Source of the DNA: Daejeonella lutea
GTDB taxonomy: Bacteria > Bacteroidota > Bacteroidia > Sphingobacteriales > Sphingobacteriaceae
DNA length: 64,000 nt
Reading direction: 5' to 3'
Assembly: GCF_900168015.1 (NCBI RefSeq)
Contig: NZ_FUYR01000001.1
Coordinates: 1,362,943-1,426,942 of the forward strand
Below the pieces are notes generated by a model. That model did not search any database. It worked only from the letters and a program-made list of their open reading frames with translations, and was not told the origin of the DNA. Positions 43,523 to 51,749 of this stretch are shown piece by piece. A program made the position numbers and the translations under genes. Numbering within the stretch: position 1 is the first letter of the stretch; each line of letters opens with the position of its first letter.

Positions 43523-44317
43523 ATGAACTTGGAAAATATAACAGATAGGCTGAAAGACAATTTAAATATGTCTTCCCTGCGCGAAAACATTGGTTCAATT
43601 CAGTCTGAAAAGCCTAATGTGGATCTGACCGAAAGAATTTTATCCGTTATGGGCGGGGTTTTCTTAACCTATAAAAGTCTGAAAACTTTAAAGAATCACC
43701 CGTTTATTGGTGTGCAGGAGGCGATTGCAGGCGGTTTGCTAATATACAGGGGGGCCACTGGCTTCTGCCCTGTTTACAATGCATTGGATCAGGATGGTAC
43801 CGATCCGGCAGCAGTGAATATTACTGAAACTTTTATAGTTGACCGTCCGCGTGAAGAAGTATACAAATTCTGGCGCCGCCTTGAAAACCTGCCCCGCTTC
43901 ATGAAGCACCTTGCTTCAGTGGATGAATATGATCGAAAAAATTCCCATTGGCGGGCAAATCTTCCTGGTGAGATCCTGAAGCTGAACTGGAATGCGGAGA
44001 TTACCCGTGAGGACGAAAATAATTATATCGGCTGGCAGTCCGTAGAAGGATCGATGGTCGAAAATGCTGGTAAAGTGACTTTCCATGACGCAATTAACGG
44101 CTCCGGAACAGAACTCACTGTCGACATCAGTTATTTCCCTCCGGCAGGAAGCCTTGGACAGGGAATCGCGCGACTATTAAACGGAGTCTTTGAGAAAGCT
44201 GTCCGAGAAGACGTGACAAACTTTAAGCACTATATCGAAGGGGAAGAATATAAGACCTATGAGCACAAACCTGCTTTGTGGGATCATGTGGAAGATGTGG
44301 TGAATACCTTTAAATAA
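43523..44317 (+). CDS. membrane-anchored SRPBCC (polyketide cyclase-like) protein
   Basis: A 264-residue protein; I start at MNLENITDRLKDNLNMSSLR rather than the in-frame ATG at 43415, whose extra residues look non-coding. Residues about 35-85 form a DUF2892-like hydrophobic pair (ERILSVMGGVFLTYKSLKTL; EAIAGGLLIYRGATGFCPVY). Residues about 100-245 are an SRPBCC/START-fold domain (VNITETFIVDRPREEVYKFW; NLPRFMKHLASVDEY; ELTVDISYFPPAGSLGQGIA). This combination is common in Bacteroidota and is thought to bind hydrophobic ligands; the true role is unknown. It is divergent from the receptor cluster. Confidence 0.82.
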   Translation: MNLENITDRLKDNLNMSSLRENIGSIQSEKPNVDLTERILSVMGGVFLTYKSLKTLKNHPFIGVQEAIAGGLLIYRGATGFCPVYNALDQDGTDPAAVNITETFIVDRPREEVYKFWRRLENLPRFMKHLASVDEYDRKNSHWRANLPGEILKLNWNAEITREDENNYIGWQSVEGSMVENAGKVTFHDAINGSGTELTVDISYFPPAGSLGQGIARLLNGVFEKAVREDVTNFKHYIEGEEYKTYEHKPALWDHVEDVVNTFK

Positions 44318-44323
44318 ATACCG

Positions 44324-44368
44324 TTCCTTGGGAGCTACCGGACAAGCCGTACGCTCCCAGGGAATTTC
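44324..44368 (+). terminator. stem-loop after the SRPBCC gene
   Basis: TTCCTTGGGAGC (44324-44335) and GCTCCCAGGGAA (44353-44364) form a strong stem with a 17-base loop, followed by a short T-rich stretch (TTTCTC). It lies 6 bp after the stop. Confidence 0.6.
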
Positions 44369-44391
44369 TCCATTATATTCTCATCCTGTGC

Positions 44392-45087
44392 CTATCGATT
44401 CGAGCGAAGGCTGACCACTCGCTCTATCCCTCCAATAGTAATTAGATACTGTGCCAGCATATACGTTCCCATAATTGCTACACCTGAGTACGGAAAGGGC
44501 ATAACAAACTTATTATATGCAAGTATGGAGTCGGAAATGACAAAAAAGATGGCTCCGGTAAATATCATACGAAAGCTTAGCCCATTAACCCGCTTATGGC
44601 GGTAACCGGCTAATATTGCCATAATTGAGATTACAAACATATAGGCCATCACAGGGATTCTCATATCACCGAGGGAGTCACGAAGCCAGGAGTAATAACT
44701 CAATGAAAATACACCCATCAGGAATAGCATTAAATGACCGTAGATCTTTGAGGCCTGGGGGTCATTCTTAAAATCACGGAAAAACGCTAGTGAATAAAGG
44801 ATGTGCGCTACTAAGAAAGAAATGAGCCCACAGATGAAGAATGGATTACCTTCGAGTGCAAACATCAGGAAGCAGTCGCCGAACAAAGAGAAAATGAGTG
44901 CAGCCAGGATCAGTCGGTTAAAACCGATGTCAAGCTTCACTTTTTGGATGAAATAAATCCCGAGGGATATACAGATCAAAGGTTTAACAAATAACCTGAC
45001 ATCTCTGAGCAGATGAATATCAGCATATAAGTTTGCAATTGTGATGATCAGGAAAATAGTCGTGAAAATAAAATGGCGTTTTAACAT
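44392..45087 (-). CDS. lysoplasmalogenase (YhhN/TMEM86 family)
   Basis: A 231-residue membrane protein with about eight helices. It shows the YhhN/TMEM86 pattern: FVKPLICISLGIYFI, then LILAALIFSLFGDCFLMF and FICGLISFLVAHILYSLAFF, with the conserved Asp, His and Lys residues, and later MIFTGAIFFVISDSILAYNK. The family hydrolyses the vinyl-ether bond of lysoplasmalogens. It overlaps the end of the upstream fatty-acid-hydroxylase gene by seven bases, so the two are co-transcribed and translationally coupled. A joint role in ether-lipid breakdown is likely (inference). Confidence 0.88.
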   Translation of the reverse strand: MLKRHFIFTTIFLIITIANLYADIHLLRDVRLFVKPLICISLGIYFIQKVKLDIGFNRLILAALIFSLFGDCFLMFALEGNPFFICGLISFLVAHILYSLAFFRDFKNDPQASKIYGHLMLFLMGVFSLSYYSWLRDSLGDMRIPVMAYMFVISIMAILAGYRHKRVNGLSFRMIFTGAIFFVISDSILAYNKFVMPFPYSGVAIMGTYMLAQYLITIGGIERVVSLRSNR

Positions 45088-46304
45088 AGATTTAATTTCT
45101 GCATGCGATAGAACCAGACGGCTGAGATGATCGCTAAAAGGCTGTTTATGAGGATCAGGTAGGAAAAATAATGATGGCTGTAAAATACTAATGGAGCCAG
45201 AATCCAGATCAGCAAGCGTGTATACTCAAACTTCTTTACCCATTTCCTCTGTTCTAAAAGAGCCCCGCACAAGGTAAGTGTTGCGATGACCAGGGCAACA
45301 CTAACACATAATTGAAATGCTGTAAGACTGCGATATTGAAGGATAAGAAAATTGCTTACGGCTAAAAATATCAGGAACTGTACCAGTATGTAAGGGTTTA
45401 GCGCAGAACTGTATTGGGGACTATATTTCTTATACTGTTCTTTATCGATTTCCTGTGGGTGCTGCATTCCTCCAAGTGACTCCGGAAACCATCCAGGCTG
45501 CTTAATAAACACATTCACTTTGTCGCGAAATCCTTTGCTTTTGCGTGCGGTTTGAGTAAGATCAGACCAGTAATGTAAATTCGCCCATACCGGGTTCCAG
45601 CTTGCGAGTGGCTTGGTAATTCCATAAACCACTTCATCCTCTTCTTTTTGAAAAGTACCAAATAATCTGTCCCAAATAATTAATGTCCCAGCATGATTTT
45701 TGTCAATGTATTTGGGATTTGAGCCATGATGTACCCGGTGATGCGAGGGGGTGTTGATTATCCATTCCAGCGGACCCATATTACCAATTGCGCGGGTGTG
45801 TATCCAGAACTGGTAAATTGTGTTAAATGAACTAACTGTCAGGAACATGATCGGTTCAAATCCTGCAAAGGCCAGAGGCAGATAAAAGACCCAGGAGAAA
45901 CCTCCCTGAAACCAGGATTGCCGCAAAGCTACCGTCAAATTATATTCTTCCGACTGGTGATGTACAATATGAGCTGCCCAGAGGGCATTAACCTCATGGC
46001 TCATTCTGTGAAACCAATAGTAGAAAAAGTCGACCCCGAGAAATAATATAAGCCAGGTCCAAATGGTATTTGGGAATTCATAAAATCTCCAGTGATTGTA
46101 AATATAGAGGTAGGAAAAGAAGGTAATCGTCTTGAGGAAAATGCCAACCAGCTGTGATCCAATTCCCTGGCTGAGATTAGAAAGAGAATCGTTTAATCTG
46201 TAATAACCCAGCTTCTTGTAAATGGTGTAGGCAAGTTCAATGCCTATCAAAACAAAGAAGAAAGGAATGGACAAAGCAATGTAATTAACCGGCATAGTTT
46301 TCAA
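45081..46304 (-). CDS. sterol desaturase/fatty acid hydroxylase superfamily, AGMO-like
   Basis: A 407-residue membrane di-iron enzyme. The three histidine boxes are present: HRMSH (about 99-103), HIVHH (112-116) and HHRVHHG in the stretch INTPSHHRVHHGSNPKYIDK (about 185-200), plus an intervening His in FWIHTRAIG. Helices flank them (LSIPFFFVLIGIELAYTIY at the start, several at the C-terminus). The length and layout fit the alkylglycerol monooxygenase-like (TMEM195) branch rather than short fatty acid hydroxylases. The C-terminal 100 residues form extra helices. It probably cleaves the ether bond of alkylglycerols using oxygen and a pterin; pairing with lysoplasmalogenase supports this. Confidence 0.85.
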   Translation of the reverse strand: MKTMPVNYIALSIPFFFVLIGIELAYTIYKKLGYYRLNDSLSNLSQGIGSQLVGIFLKTITFFSYLYIYNHWRFYEFPNTIWTWLILFLGVDFFYYWFHRMSHEVNALWAAHIVHHQSEEYNLTVALRQSWFQGGFSWVFYLPLAFAGFEPIMFLTVSSFNTIYQFWIHTRAIGNMGPLEWIINTPSHHRVHHGSNPKYIDKNHAGTLIIWDRLFGTFQKEEDEVVYGITKPLASWNPVWANLHYWSDLTQTARKSKGFRDKVNVFIKQPGWFPESLGGMQHPQEIDKEQYKKYSPQYSSALNPYILVQFLIFLAVSNFLILQYRSLTAFQLCVSVALVIATLTLCGALLEQRKWVKKFEYTRLLIWILAPLVFYSHHYFSYLILINSLLAIISAVWFYRMQKLNLC

Positions 46305-46485
46305 TCAACATATCAAGTGCATAGTAAACCGTTTGTTTTAACTATTCAGAGACATCGGCAATTGCCGGACCCATATACATATGCAGGTTTCAATTTAGGA
46401 TTAAAATCCGAAACAAAAAACTCAATGATATAGTTCTTATTTAACAGGCTCTCTATATATTAGCGCCTTCACAATAGATTCATCG

Positions 46486-47238
46486 ATGAAAAAGATCTTT
46501 TTTGCATTTGCATTAGTAGCAGTTTATACATATAGTTCGGCTCAGACCAAACCCGCACCACCAAAACCTAAAGCCCCTTCAACACAAGCTAAGCCGGCGG
46601 TAAAAACGCCTCCCAAGGCAGTCAATGCACCTTTGCTAAAAACCTCCGTCGACTCAGCCAGCTATGCCTTTGGTGTGAGCATTGCAAACGATATTAAATC
46701 ACGTGGGGTAGGTAATTTAAACTCCGCAGTGCTGGCGAAAGCGATGACTGATGTGTTTGGTGGCGGATCTACCCTCTTAAGTCCGGAAAAATGCCAGGAT
46801 CTTATTATGAGCTTCCTGGGGTCAGTTGAAAAGAAAAAGTTTGAGGGCAACATTAATGAAGGCACAAAGTTTCTTAGTGAAAATGCTAAAAAGCAGGGAG
46901 TAGTTACGCTTCCAAGCGGGCTACAGTACGAAGTAATTACCCAGGGAACAGGTGTAAAGCCTAAGGCGACAGACGAAGTGACGGTGAATTATAAAGGCAC
47001 GCTGCTAAATGGTAAACAATTCGATAGCTCCTATGATCGCGGAGAACCTGCGACATTCATGTTAAATCAGGTAATTCCAGGCTGGACAGAAGGTCTGCAG
47101 CAAATGACGGCAGGGTCTAAATACCGATTCTTTATTCCTTACGCTTTGGCATACGGGGAAAGAGCAGCTGGACCGGACATAACACCGTACAGCACCCTGA
47201 TTTTTGAAGTGGAGTTGATCAGCGTGCAGGCTAAGTAA
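46486..47238 (+). CDS. FKBP-type peptidyl-prolyl isomerase, Mip-like
   Basis: A 250-residue exported prolyl isomerase. Signal peptide MKKIFFAFALVAVYTYSSAQ, then a Pro/Lys-rich linker (PAPPKPKAPSTQAKPAVK), an FKBP N-terminal dimerisation domain (about 50-130; SYAFGVSIANDIKSRGVGNL) and the FKBP domain (about 140-248) with DEVTVNYKGTLLNGKQFDSS, VIPGWTEGLQQM, IPYALAYGERAAGPDITPYS and LIFEVELISV. The active-site residues Tyr, Phe, Trp and Tyr in these motifs are kept. It should fold envelope proteins in the periplasm. Its stop abuts the stop of the convergent transporter gene without a gap. Confidence 0.92.
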   Translation: MKKIFFAFALVAVYTYSSAQTKPAPPKPKAPSTQAKPAVKTPPKAVNAPLLKTSVDSASYAFGVSIANDIKSRGVGNLNSAVLAKAMTDVFGGGSTLLSPEKCQDLIMSFLGSVEKKKFEGNINEGTKFLSENAKKQGVVTLPSGLQYEVITQGTGVKPKATDEVTVNYKGTLLNGKQFDSSYDRGEPATFMLNQVIPGWTEGLQQMTAGSKYRFFIPYALAYGERAAGPDITPYSTLIFEVELISVQAK

Positions 47239-48060
47239 TTACTTTCCGGAAGCTTCTTTTACCAATCTTAAAGCAAGATCTTTTCCAAGATATCTGTCTA
47301 TGATAGAATGTATTATGTACAGCAAGGGTGTCATGAGAATAGCCACCAGGAATTTATATGTATAATTCACCAGGCCTATTGCGGCAACCATTTGCCAGCT
47401 CCAGCTATACTGAGGATTAATATAAAAAGCGATAAAGATCACTACAAAACTATCGATGAATTGAGAAACCAGTGTAGATCCGGTTGCTCGTAGCCAGAGA
47501 AACCTCTCTCCGGTGGCTTTTTTGATCTTGTGAAAAATAACTACGTCGACCATCTGCCCGATCAGGAACGCAGTAATCGAGCCCACAATTATCCACATCC
47601 CCTGTCCGAAAATACCGTTGAATGCTACGTTCATGTTTAATGCTTCGCCACTCACATTCTGGTTAATCCAAAAATCTGAAGGCACCAGCCCCATAGCGAA
47701 TCCAACCACCAAAAAAGCGTAGCAGATAATTATCGAAGCCAGGATGGATAAAAACCGCACCTGCTTTACCCCGAAGTATTCGTTAATAATATCGGTCATG
47801 ATAAAAATGATTGGCCAGGTAACCACGCCCGCGGACATGTTGAACGACAAATCTTTTACTCCAAACATGTTAATATCAAATTTCGGGATGCCCAGCGAAC
47901 CCTCCACAGTAAATATCTTTACGCCAATAAATTCGGCAAGGATCGCATTAGAGATTAAAAAAGATCCGAGGATTATAAAAAGCCGGCTCTCTTTGGTTTT
48001 AAACGTCACGTTGTGTGGTTTGGTTGGTTGAAAATACGCAAAAATAGTATCAGGAACCAA
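47239..48060 (-). CDS. yhhQ: queuosine precursor transporter (YhhQ/VUT family)
   Basis: A 273-residue membrane protein with about six to seven helices. Family signatures are ILGSFLISNAILAEFIGVKI, SAGVVTWPIIFIMTDIINEY and FLIGQMVDVVIFHKIKKATG, then LRATGSTLVSQFIDSFVVIF. YhhQ imports preQ0/preQ1-type precursors of queuosine, used to modify tRNA wobble guanosine. The first codon as drawn is TTG; a GTG at 48009 (VTFKTKESRLFIIL) is an alternative start, and a TATTTTTG box (48039-48046) on this strand could be a promoter for that shorter form. It is convergent with the FKBP gene. Confidence 0.88.
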   Translation of the reverse strand: MVPDTIFAYFQPTKPHNVTFKTKESRLFIILGSFLISNAILAEFIGVKIFTVEGSLGIPKFDINMFGVKDLSFNMSAGVVTWPIIFIMTDIINEYFGVKQVRFLSILASIIICYAFLVVGFAMGLVPSDFWINQNVSGEALNMNVAFNGIFGQGMWIIVGSITAFLIGQMVDVVIFHKIKKATGERFLWLRATGSTLVSQFIDSFVVIFIAFYINPQYSWSWQMVAAIGLVNYTYKFLVAILMTPLLYIIHSIIDRYLGKDLALRLVKEASGK

Positions 48061-48082
48061 GGTTCAGGGAGCAGATATCATG

Positions 48083-48133
48083 AAGCAGGTATCAGGAAGC
48101 AGGTATTAGGTATCAGGTTTCAGGTTTGAGGTA
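48083..48133 (+). repeat. CAGGTAT heptad array
   Basis: CAGGTAT, CAGGAAG, CAGGTAT, TAGGTAT, CAGGTTT, CAGGTTT and GAGGTAC follow one another in strict 7-bp phase in the gap between two divergent genes. Confidence 0.78.
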
Positions 48134-48194
48134 CAAGACACGGGGCTTGTAATCCTGGAATCGGATCATCCTAATTATATTTTGCCGCGCTATG

Positions 48195-48415
48195 CCTGCC
48201 CGCCGGCAGGCAGGCTCACATCAAATAGCTATCGGTTGACCCAAAAAATCTCCTCCCAGCATCCTATGAATCCTATCATCCTATGAATCCTATTCAAGAC
48301 AATCTTAATCCTACAATCCTATTCCAGACAATCTTAATTTTACATCCAGTCATCCTATAATTCTACTCCAGACAATCCTATTCTAGACAATCTTAATCAA
48401 TCCTAATCCTTATTT
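48195..48415. repeat. palindromic element and AGGATT-type repeats
   Basis: CCTGCCCGCCGGCAGGCAGG at 48195-48214 is a near-perfect palindrome, followed by ATAGCTATCGG (48226-48236). From 48261 to 48415 the words ATCCTATGAATCCTATCATC and CCAGACAATCTTAAT recur; they are the reverse complement of the 38-bp unit at 34069. Confidence 0.6.
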
Positions 48416-48425
48416 TAGCCCCACT

Positions 48426-49568
48426 ATGTTATTAAAGTCGAAGCTTCCGGATGTGGGGACCACCATATTCACCGTGATGTCCCAATTAGCAGCCCAGCAT
48501 CATGCAATAAATCTTTCACAAGGATTTCCGGATTATGAATGCTCTCCAGAGCTCATTAACCTGGTCAGCAAATATATGAATGCAGGCCACAATCAATATG
48601 CGCCGATGGCCGGGCTCATCTCTTTGCGAGAACGGATAGCTGAAAAACAACAACTCCTGCACAAAACCGGATACAATCCGGATACAGAAATAACGATCAC
48701 TGCAGGCGGCACTCAGGCAATTTTTACCGCCCTTGCTTGTGTGATCCAGGCCGGTGACGAGGTGATCATTTTTGATCCCGCTTACGATTGCTATGCACCG
48801 ACTGTTACCCTGCTCGGCGGAATGGTGAAAACGATAGAGTTAAGTCCCCCGACCTATAGAATAAACTGGCAGGAAGTGAAGGAAGCTATTAGCTCCAGGA
48901 CAAGAATGATCATCGTCAATTCCCCAAATAACCCAACTGGCATTACGCTGAATGAGGCTGACATTCAGGAACTGATCAACATAACCGATAATACCAACAT
49001 CCTGATACTTAGCGACGAAGTTTATGAGCATCTCATTTACGACGGAGCTAAACACTTAAGTGTCTCCAGGTATCCTGAATTGAAGGAACGTAGTTTTATA
49101 ACCGCATCATTTGGAAAACTCCTACACACAACCGGCTGGAAAGTTGGTTATTGCCTCGCCCCTGAATGGCTGATGTCGGAATTCAGGAAAGTCCACCAGT
49201 TCCTGGTCTTCAGTGTTAATACCCCCGTACAATACGCAATTGCAGATTTTCTTAAGGATCCACAGAATTACCTTGAACTCCGTAATTTTTTTCAGGTAAA
49301 GAAGAATATTTTCTCTAACTTGCTGAGAGATACCCGGTTCGATCTGCTTCCATGTTACGGATCTTACTTTCAGTCAGTGCAATACAGCCGTATTAGTGAC
49401 GAGAAAGACACCGACTTGGCGAGGAGGCTCACAGTAGAATTTGGTGTAGCAAGCATACCTGTGTCGGCATTTTATAGTAAAGGTACGGATCACCATGTAT
49501 TACGTTTTTGTTTCGCTAAAAAGCAAGAAACACTAGAAAAAGCCGTTGTTAGATTAACTAAGGTGTAA
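48426..49568 (+). CDS. methionine aminotransferase (class I/II PLP enzyme)
   Basis: A 380-residue fold-type I PLP aminotransferase. Landmarks: INLSQGFPDYECSP near residue 30, TAGGTQAIFTALACV (cofactor phosphate loop), IVNSPNNPTG (Asn), LSDEVYEHLIY (Asp, Tyr), the Schiff-base Lys231 in ASFGKLLHTTGWKVGY and a C-terminal Arg in HHVLRFCFAK. Sequence style matches the YbdL/MtnE-like methionine aminotransferases, which transaminate 4-methylthio-2-oxobutyrate with glutamine. The next gene is an omega-amidase, which fits this use of glutamine. It starts just after a repeat-rich region. Confidence 0.9.
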   Translation: MLLKSKLPDVGTTIFTVMSQLAAQHHAINLSQGFPDYECSPELINLVSKYMNAGHNQYAPMAGLISLRERIAEKQQLLHKTGYNPDTEITITAGGTQAIFTALACVIQAGDEVIIFDPAYDCYAPTVTLLGGMVKTIELSPPTYRINWQEVKEAISSRTRMIIVNSPNNPTGITLNEADIQELINITDNTNILILSDEVYEHLIYDGAKHLSVSRYPELKERSFITASFGKLLHTTGWKVGYCLAPEWLMSEFRKVHQFLVFSVNTPVQYAIADFLKDPQNYLELRNFFQVKKNIFSNLLRDTRFDLLPCYGSYFQSVQYSRISDEKDTDLARRLTVEFGVASIPVSAFYSKGTDHHVLRFCFAKKQETLEKAVVRLTKV

Positions 49569-49608
49569 CAGCAACTTTTACCACTGCTAAACGTATGAGT
49601 ATTACTAA

Positions 49609-50388
49609 ATGAATACACTTAAAATTACCACCTTCCAGGCCTACCTGTTCTGGGAGAATATTGATAAAAATCTTCAAAACCTTGGTTTGAGATTGTCCTC
49701 CATTCGGGAAAAAACTGATCTGATTGTTCTGCCGGAAATGTTCAGCACGGGTTTTTCCATGAATGTTGAAAAACTAGCAGAGGAAATGGACGGGCGGACA
49801 ATGACCTGGATGCTCGATCAGGCAAAGAAATTCGAAAGTGTCGTAACGGGTAGTTTGATCATCAAAGACGGAAAGAAGTATTATAATCGACTGATCTGGA
49901 TGCGTCCAGACGGAAGCTACGAATATTATGACAAGAGGCATTTATTCGGATTAGGGGAGGAAGATCAGCACTATACTGCGGGAAACAAAAAGCTTTTTGT
50001 TGAACTCCACGGTTGGAAAATATGTCCGGTTATCTGTTATGATTTACGTTTTCCGGTATGGCTCCGGAACGTCAGTGACGACTACGACATGCTTTTAGTG
50101 GTTGCTAACTGGCCGGAAAAAAGATCATTGCATTGGAGGACCCTAATACCCGCCCGGGCTGTAGAAAATCAAGCGTTTATTGTTGCTGTAAACCGGGTTG
50201 GTCATGATGGAAATGAAGTTTATCATTCCGGCGACTCAATGTGTATAGATCCAAGCGGAAAAGTTGTTTATTACAAGCCTAATGATGAAGATCTTTACAC
50301 GTTTAGTATCAATAAAGAGGAAGTTGGCAATGCAAGAACTGCGTTTCCGTTCTTAAAAGACGCAGACAAATTCAAGCTTATTGACTGA
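49609..50388 (+). CDS. omega-amidase / nitrilase superfamily (YafV-like)
   Basis: A 259-residue carbon-nitrogen hydrolase with the Glu-Lys-Cys triad: Glu43 in VLPEMFSTGFS, Lys109 in YYDKRHLFGLGEE and Cys143 in PVICYDLRFPVW. The family's second Glu is in LGEEDQHY. It matches the YafV/Nit2 omega-amidases that hydrolyse alpha-ketoglutaramate (from glutamine transamination) to 2-oxoglutarate and ammonia. It lies 40 bp after the methionine aminotransferase on the same strand, so the two form a short operon that would pull the transamination forward in methionine salvage. Confidence 0.92.
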   Translation: MNTLKITTFQAYLFWENIDKNLQNLGLRLSSIREKTDLIVLPEMFSTGFSMNVEKLAEEMDGRTMTWMLDQAKKFESVVTGSLIIKDGKKYYNRLIWMRPDGSYEYYDKRHLFGLGEEDQHYTAGNKKLFVELHGWKICPVICYDLRFPVWLRNVSDDYDMLLVVANWPEKRSLHWRTLIPARAVENQAFIVAVNRVGHDGNEVYHSGDSMCIDPSGKVVYYKPNDEDLYTFSINKEEVGNARTAFPFLKDADKFKLID

Positions 50389-50448
50389 GAGTAATTCATA
50401 GTTTTAATTTATAGTCCGGCGAGCGGACAAGCTAACGATTGGTGTTGT

Positions 50449-50733
50449 ATGGAAATAAATCATTTAGAAAACGCGCATAAAGGGTCATTTTATGTTGAAG
50501 AAAATGGTGCTCTTATCGCCGAAATGACATATAGCCTGGCCGGGCCCGGCAAAATGATCATTGATCACACATCCGTTTCTGATCAATTAAGGGGACAGGG
50601 CGTTGGAAATCTGCTTCTGGACGCAGCCGTTTCATATTCAAGGGATAAAAGCTTCAAAATTATCCCACTATGTCCATTCGCCAGGTCTGTATTTAACAAA
50701 ATGCCTGCTTACGATGATGTTTTACTAAAATAA
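50449..50733 (+). CDS. short GNAT-like acetyltransferase (YjdJ type)
   Basis: A 94-residue GNAT of the short COG2388 kind: EENGALIAEMTYSLAGPGKM, IIDHTSVSDQLRGQGVGNLL (acetyl-CoA loop RGQGVG) and LCPFARSVFNKMPAYDDVL with the conserved Cys-Pro-Phe/Tyr motif. The substrate is unknown; the family may modify small amines or thiols. It is co-directional with the omega-amidase 60 bp upstream. Confidence 0.88.
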   Translation: MEINHLENAHKGSFYVEENGALIAEMTYSLAGPGKMIIDHTSVSDQLRGQGVGNLLLDAAVSYSRDKSFKIIPLCPFARSVFNKMPAYDDVLLK

Positions 50734-50745
50734 CAATCGTAACCA

Positions 50746-51630
50746 TCATTTTTCAGCATCCAAACGCGCTTTACATTCAGCAAGTCGGGCTACCTCCTTT
50801 TCTGTCAATTGCGGTGGCTGAAGTTTCATGGTTTTCAAGGCGTCAATTATAATCTGGCTTATTGCAATTCTGGTAAACCATTTTTTATCAGCCGGGATAA
50901 CGTACCATGGGGATTGGTCAAAAGATGTTTCCCTGATCATTTCTTCATATGCTTTCATATAATCATCCCAGAGTTCACGTTCGTCCAGGTCAGCCGAAGA
51001 AAATTTCCAGTGCTTGAGCGGGTCTTCTATGCGCTCCATAAACCTCTTCTTTTGCTCCTCTTTTGAGACATTCAAAAATATTTTGATAATGACTGTCCCA
51101 TTGTCGCTCAAATGCTTTTCAAAGGTACGGATGCTTTCATACCTTGATTCCCAGAATGATTTATTGATATCCGCGACCGATGAAATAGAAGCAATTCGTT
51201 CGTTTAGAATGTATTCCGGGTGGACCTTACACACCAGGACATTCTCGTAGTGTGAGCGGTTGTGGATACCTATTCTGCCGCGCTCTGGCAATGCCTTAGC
51301 ATGGCGCCACAGAAAATCATGATCGAGCTCTTCGGAACTGGGCTGCTTGAAACTAAACACCTGACATCCCTGAGGATTTAATCCGCTCATCGTATGCTTG
51401 ATGGCACTGTCTTTCCCCGCGGCATCCATCGCCTGGAAAATAATGAGCAAAGAGTGTTTGTTGGCAACATATAATTGTTCCTGCAGCGATTCCATCTCGG
51501 TCTTTAAACCTTCCAGAATTCCCTGTGACTGATCCTTTTTTAATTTGTCCGTAAAGGCTGGATCATGGTCCTTTATTTTAAATCCTGTGGGATTAACAAC
51601 CTTAAACTTCTTTGTAGTATTTTCCATCAT
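50746..51630 (-). CDS. ppk2: polyphosphate kinase 2 family phosphotransferase
   Basis: A 294-residue PPK2-type enzyme. Walker A-like FQAMDAAGKDSAIKHTMSGL (about 66-85) followed by NPQGCQVFSFKQPSSEELDH, then the lid/Walker B part RGRIGIHNRSHYENVLVCKV and later EEQKKRFMERIEDPLKHWKF and WYVIPADKKWFTRIAI. It moves phosphate between polyphosphate and nucleotides; the sequence resembles class III members, which can use AMP and ADP, but the class is inferred. It is convergent with the small GNAT gene (12-bp gap) and divergent from the PBP gene. Two adjacent ATGs (51630 and 51627) could start it. Confidence 0.92.
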   Translation of the reverse strand: MMENTTKKFKVVNPTGFKIKDHDPAFTDKLKKDQSQGILEGLKTEMESLQEQLYVANKHSLLIIFQAMDAAGKDSAIKHTMSGLNPQGCQVFSFKQPSSEELDHDFLWRHAKALPERGRIGIHNRSHYENVLVCKVHPEYILNERIASISSVADINKSFWESRYESIRTFEKHLSDNGTVIIKIFLNVSKEEQKKRFMERIEDPLKHWKFSSADLDERELWDDYMKAYEEMIRETSFDQSPWYVIPADKKWFTRIAISQIIIDALKTMKLQPPQLTEKEVARLAECKARLDAEK

Positions 51631-51749
51631 AAAATAATTAGGTAACAGACAATGTAAAATTTTTTTACTCCTGATTACGTTAAATTCCTGAAATTCTAAA
51701 ATTCATTAATTTTACACCATATTACTGACGATTTCCCGACCTTTACTAT

